Assembly: GCA_008692225.1 (NCBI GenBank)
Contig: VICG01000010.1
Location: 1,922,001-1,986,000 of the forward strand
Reading direction: 5' to 3'
Origin: Monilinia fructicola
Lineage: Eukaryota; Ascomycota; Leotiomycetes; Helotiales; Sclerotiniaceae
Length of the DNA: 64,000 bases
The position numbers were made by a program, and so were the translations under genes. Shown here one piece after another: positions 59,693 through 64,000 of the stretch. Numbering within the stretch: the first letter of the stretch is position 1; each line of letters begins with the position of its first letter. The notes below the pieces were generated by a model that saw only the letters and a list, made by a program, of their open reading frames with translations, was not told where the DNA came from and did not search any database.

Positions 59693-60968
59693 GGAAAGAT
59701 TGCGTGATATGAGACTTGAGCGAAGGATTGCATGGCATAGCGTATACCACAACGATGAATTTTTCCTTTGTCTTGACATTAGTTAGAAGTTGGGAGTAGG
59801 TTTCTTTTGTTATCTTGGATTTTAGGCTTCAGGTTCTGGGTTCTGGCTTCTGGTCTTAGGTTCGGAATTCAATGGGGGGAGGAGCCTAAAATATACATAT
59901 GTCGTAAGACGGGTGGGACGACTGGCGTTGGGTTGGGATGGTAGCGGATGGAATTGATTGTTTAATAATATATTTGGGGAATTTGTGATCATAGGTGGAA
60001 GGGACGGTTGCAAGGGTATACGGATGTGCGCGGACGGCTAAGGGTGGAGACGGGATTGGAGGAGTGGAAATGAAAGGGGGTGAATATCGGAGAGCTGAGC
60101 AGTGATGCGAAAGAGGATGTTAGAGGTTGCGAGTACATACAAGTGGATAGAATGATTTGATGATGGGGCGGGCTTAGTGGATGAAATACAAGATGTAGGA
60201 GGAGGTTGTAGCAAGTAGGATGGATGTAGGATGTAGGATGTAAGAATGGAGTAATAGTGAGAATACGAAACTTTTACCCCATCCTTGAATTTACGTCTCT
60301 CCTTCGAGGCAATGTTGGTGAAGCCGGACTTTAAGCGTGAGTCTAAGCGTGAGTTTGAGCTTGAGTGTCAATTGGAGTCTTCTTGGTGATTGATTGGTGA
60401 TGGGCTATGATCAATCGAGAGGAGCACTTCCGACATTGAGGAAGCGGCGCGTGTGCTTTTTCGGATTGCGGGCATCGCGTTCGGTGGACGGATGCACGTT
60501 CCGTTGCGGCCACCACACTTTCGCAAATCCATTCCCCGCTCTGCGTCCCGGGGAGGCTTTGCTGTTGGGGGGTTTTGTCGTCTTGGTGGTGGTGGTGGTG
60601 GTGTGGGTGTGGATTCGTTGGCTTTGGACTTGACGTTTGCTTTTGCATTGTTCCCCCCCCCCCCTCCTCCCCCTTTTTTTCCCGAGGGGGCGCGCAGTGA
60701 GCGGACGGGGAAGTTCCAGGAGCCTTCGTGGCCGTCGCTTTTGCAGGGCCCGCTCCTCACGTTCTGTCCCAGGGAGGCTCTGGTGGAATGGATATACAGT
60801 ACTGTGCAGTGTGCATAGGAGGGATTTTGAGCCGGCAGGGCGGGGATTGGTTGGGTGGGGGCGTGCTGCTGCGCAATTCTGCGGTTTCTCGTCGCGTTGT
60901 TGCGCGGGGCGTGGCGGTGAAGCTGTTTGGGATGCTGGGGGATAGAGGCGGTTGGGATGATGCGGGAG

Positions 60969-60999
<31 letters not shown>

Positions 61000-61549
61000 T
61001 TTTTCTTGCGAAGGGGATGGGGAGGGAGGGGAAGCGGAAATTTGATACTGGTCGGCTACAGGACAGTGCATCATCACCTTACAGTACGGACCGCAGTAGA
61101 TCAACCGCTTCCCAATCCATGTGGCGAGAGAGGTTCGAGGGGTCCCGTCCTCCGTGGCCGAACCTTAATCGTTTATTTGATCCGGCGCGGGGGGGGGGGG
61201 TCTCGAACTTCCAGCGGCACCCATCCCGCATATGGATACTAGTACGTACAGTACTGTACAGTACCAATTTCCAAACGAGGAGCGGGCCTGGCCGAGGACG
61301 GGTACCCATCCATTCTATGGAGGGAGTATCTTAGCATGACGTCGGAAGGGTTGCGTTGTATATTACATCTATATATACATACATATTTGTGTATTGTACA
61401 AGTAATTTTGGTTCAACGTTAGAACTGCAGAAATATCATGCCAAGCTCACCTACAGTAATAATAAGTAGAACTACTACTCGAGCACTGTATTACGTGAAC
61501 GTACACAGAGTACGCGATAACGTCCCATGACGTGATTTTAGCATCTAAT
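59693..61549. other. Intergenic region downstream of Ssk1
   Basis: No gene is supported. It holds GGATGTAGGATGTAG repeats (60220-60245), a 12-C run with CCTCCCCC (60650-60672), a T-rich/TTTTTTCTTTT tract (60970-61005), a 10-G run (61190-61199) and GTACAGTACTGTACAGTAC palindromes (61.25 kb). 60.4-61.3 kb is GC-rich with open frames in several phases but no domain or splice support. Confidence 0.45.
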
Positions 61550-64000
61550 AAAATAATCAAAATGGATTAGATAAAAGTGGAGCGGATTTCACTGTAGAGA
61601 TTTTCAAATAGAGTTTACGATGAGGTCTTATATAAAGGTCCACGGGTATTCTTAGTCTAGATTATAGAAAGCGAAATTCGTAAGATTAATTGATTAATCG
61701 ATTTATTAAATTTATTTATTTTAATAAGACTATAAATTTTAATTTTAGAGATAAGAGTTCTATAATAAGCTAGGAAATCAAATAATTATATTTATATATT
61801 TTATTAAGTATAATTACTCTCTTAAGTTTAGAGATATAAATTTTATAAAAAGTATAAAATTTAACGAGTTTTTTTTAAATATCTTATAAAACCTATTGTT
61901 TTCTTTTAAGATACCTTTTCTCATCTAATAAAAAGTCGTAAAATATAAATATTATAAACTTCCTTAGTGGTGCTATATGTAAACCAAATGTAGTATGTAT
62001 ACCATATACTATAATTATATAGTATAAAAGCTATGTAGACATTATATAAAAATATTATATAGTATAAAAAACGCTATATAGTATAAAAGCTATGTAAATA
62101 TTATATAAAATATTATCTTAGTACCTATCTAAATATTAATTTTAATATTTATATTAATGAATAATATAGGGTATATCGTTTGTTTAATCAATTTAATCAA
62201 AAATAACTTTATAATTTTATATTGTTTAATTAATATATATTTATAGCTTTAAATATTTATATGGATTTATGAATATTCATTATCAGCTTAGGTTTTTGCT
62301 AGAGCGGGGTTATAATCAAAAATTTAGGTTACCATAATTTAAGGTTTAATATCCGCCTTACTTATATAAACAAACATTTTGATCAACCTGCCGATATAGA
62401 TTTATATACCCTTAGGTAACCGATTTAATCTTTTTATTTCATTTGTATAAACTCAAATTCAAGATCTATATAATAATACCCATTTAAAATCTAAATATCC
62501 ATAATGATATGAATTAGTATGGAATTTATATGATTATTTGTATATTCATAAATCCAATATTTTAATTATTATAAATATAAAGCATTTAAAAAAATCTATA
62601 TATTAATTTATTTAAATATTAAATTTTCCCATTAATTTCCGCTTTTATTCATTTTTTTTAATACAAAGTAAAAAAATATATTCTTATATTTTATTATTTT
62701 ATTATACTTTATTAAACATTCTTTAATATAAATATTATAATTTATTCAATTATTAATAATAATATTATCCATTATAATTAAATTAAAAAGATTAATAATA
62801 AATTGTATACAAAGATTAAAATCTATATAAATATATAGATCTATATTATAAAGATTTATATTAAAGATACATTTCGAATAATTACTAATATTAAAGAATA
62901 ATATAATATTATTATATAAAATTCTAATATTTTAATATAACAAATTGAAAAAATAAAAAAAATATTTGATTTAGATAAAGAATATAATACAAATTTAAAT
63001 TTTAATTAAACCCTATTTCCTCTTATATTAAATTATAATATATACTTTTTTATATCTTTATCTTTCTTTAAATATTAATATTATAAAACGTGAATAGATA
63101 AAAACTTTGGAATATAAAAATATAAATAATTAAATATATATAAATATAAAGATACAAAACAAATTTATATAAAATCATAAAGCAGAAGTTTTAATTAATT
63201 TAAATATATTATATATTTAATATATAGAAATATTTAATCTTTGAAAAATATAATGTTTAAAATAAATATTAATTGAAGTATTATCCATTCAAAAGATATT
63301 GTATTATATTAAATATAATTCTTATTTCTAAAAACTAAGGATTATACCTATAAAATAAAAAATATTAAACTATTAAAGTATAATATATTTACCTAAGTAT
63401 TCCTAGAATTATTATAATTAACCTTCTTAGAATCTCTAAATATTGAAATATATTATTTTATTTAATCTATAAATCTATAAGCAAATAATATTTGTTAATA
63501 CTAAGAAATTAAAATATTTTTATATTTGATACTAATTGTAAAAGTATTTAAATATTAATATATTTAGATCTAAATTTAAATACTTATATTTGCCTTTATT
63601 ATTATTTTTATTTTTTTCAATCTTGTAAATACTATTATTACCAAAAATGTTTAAATTATTTATTATATAAAATCCTTAAAAAGTATTTATTATAAAAGAA
63701 AATTTAAAAGAAATAAAATAGTTTTAAAGAATTGTTTAATATAAAAGAATTATTATAATCACCAACCTAATTCTTTTAAAAACAAATTTGAAATTAGATC
63801 TTTATACGTTATTAAAATTTGGATTATATATAATAAAATCATATAGCTTTAAAATTATTTCCTTCTAATAATTTTATTTACTTTAATATTCTAGAATTTT
63901 CCAAAATCTATAAAATTAAACAATTATTACAATATATATTACTATTTTTAAAGGTTAATATAATATTAAATATTATATAAACTATTATAAAATCAATTTA
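61550..64000. other. AT-rich gene-free island running off the right edge
   Basis: Roughly 2.45 kb of strongly AT-biased DNA with stops in all frames. Short direct repeats of TATATAGTATAAAAGCTATGTA occur at 62015-62100. One CCCGTGGAC motif lies at its left border (61638-61646). It is probably RIP-degraded transposon sequence like the 48-53 kb island, but no terminal repeats could be paired within the window. Confidence 0.6.

Noticed and set aside
60368..60945. Overlapping GC-rich open frames on both strands downstream of Ssk1
   Set aside because: Several frames are open at once because of GC bias and C/G runs; no domain, no splice pairs, Pro/Gly low complexity.

Overview
The window is nuclear DNA of a filamentous ascomycete. 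The evidence is multi-exon genes with 47-220 nt introns bearing GT...AG ends and CTAAC/CTGAC-like branch sites, family content typical of Pezizomycotina (Zn2Cys6 regulator, DAL5-type transporter, GH18 chitinase, Ssk1 response regulator), long microsatellite-rich intergenic regions, and AT-rich islands of transposon debris with C-to-T style decay resembling repeat-induced point mutation. From recalled similarity of several proteins I favour Leotiomycetes (Botrytis/Sclerotinia relatives); this is inference, not a search result.

Layout. 1-19 kb is the gene-dense part: a peroxiredoxin-like gene running off the left edge (-), a secreted GH18 protein (-), two tail-to-tail Nudix hydrolases (+/-), a non-catalytic pepsin-like membrane protein (+), a D-glutamate cyclase/DUF1445 protein (+), a Zn2Cys6 regulator (+), a DAL5-type MFS transporter (+) and an unrecognised basic/coiled-coil protein (+). 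19-64 kb is gene-poor: a Cid1/Trf4-type nucleotidyltransferase (-, 22-26 kb), a small four-helix membrane protein (34.8-35.8 kb), a conserved low-complexity protein (44.5-46.2 kb) and the HOG-pathway response regulator Ssk1 (56.9-59.7 kb) are separated by 3-10 kb of DNA rich in simple repeats. Two AT-rich islands (about 48.1-53.2 kb and 61.55 kb to the end) carry no genes. The first holds at least four terminal-inverted-repeat elements and two very long TAA/TTA arrays. A further 232-bp MITE lies at 28.0 kb.

How the genes work together. There is no biosynthetic cluster. The regulator and transporter at 12-16.5 kb are neighbours on the same strand and could be functionally linked. Ssk1 is a stress-signalling core component. 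The rest look like unrelated metabolic and RNA-processing genes.

The most important caution is that six of the thirteen genes can only be read through by assuming one-base (or similar) indels, nearly all in homopolymer runs, including in conserved genes such as Ssk1. Correcting them restores continuous frames across all splice junctions. I think sequencing/assembly indels explain this better than mass pseudogenisation, but the sequence alone cannot decide. I found no convincing previously undescribed multi-gene system. The most novel-looking items are the TIR elements, a nested insertion, and two short over-represented motifs.
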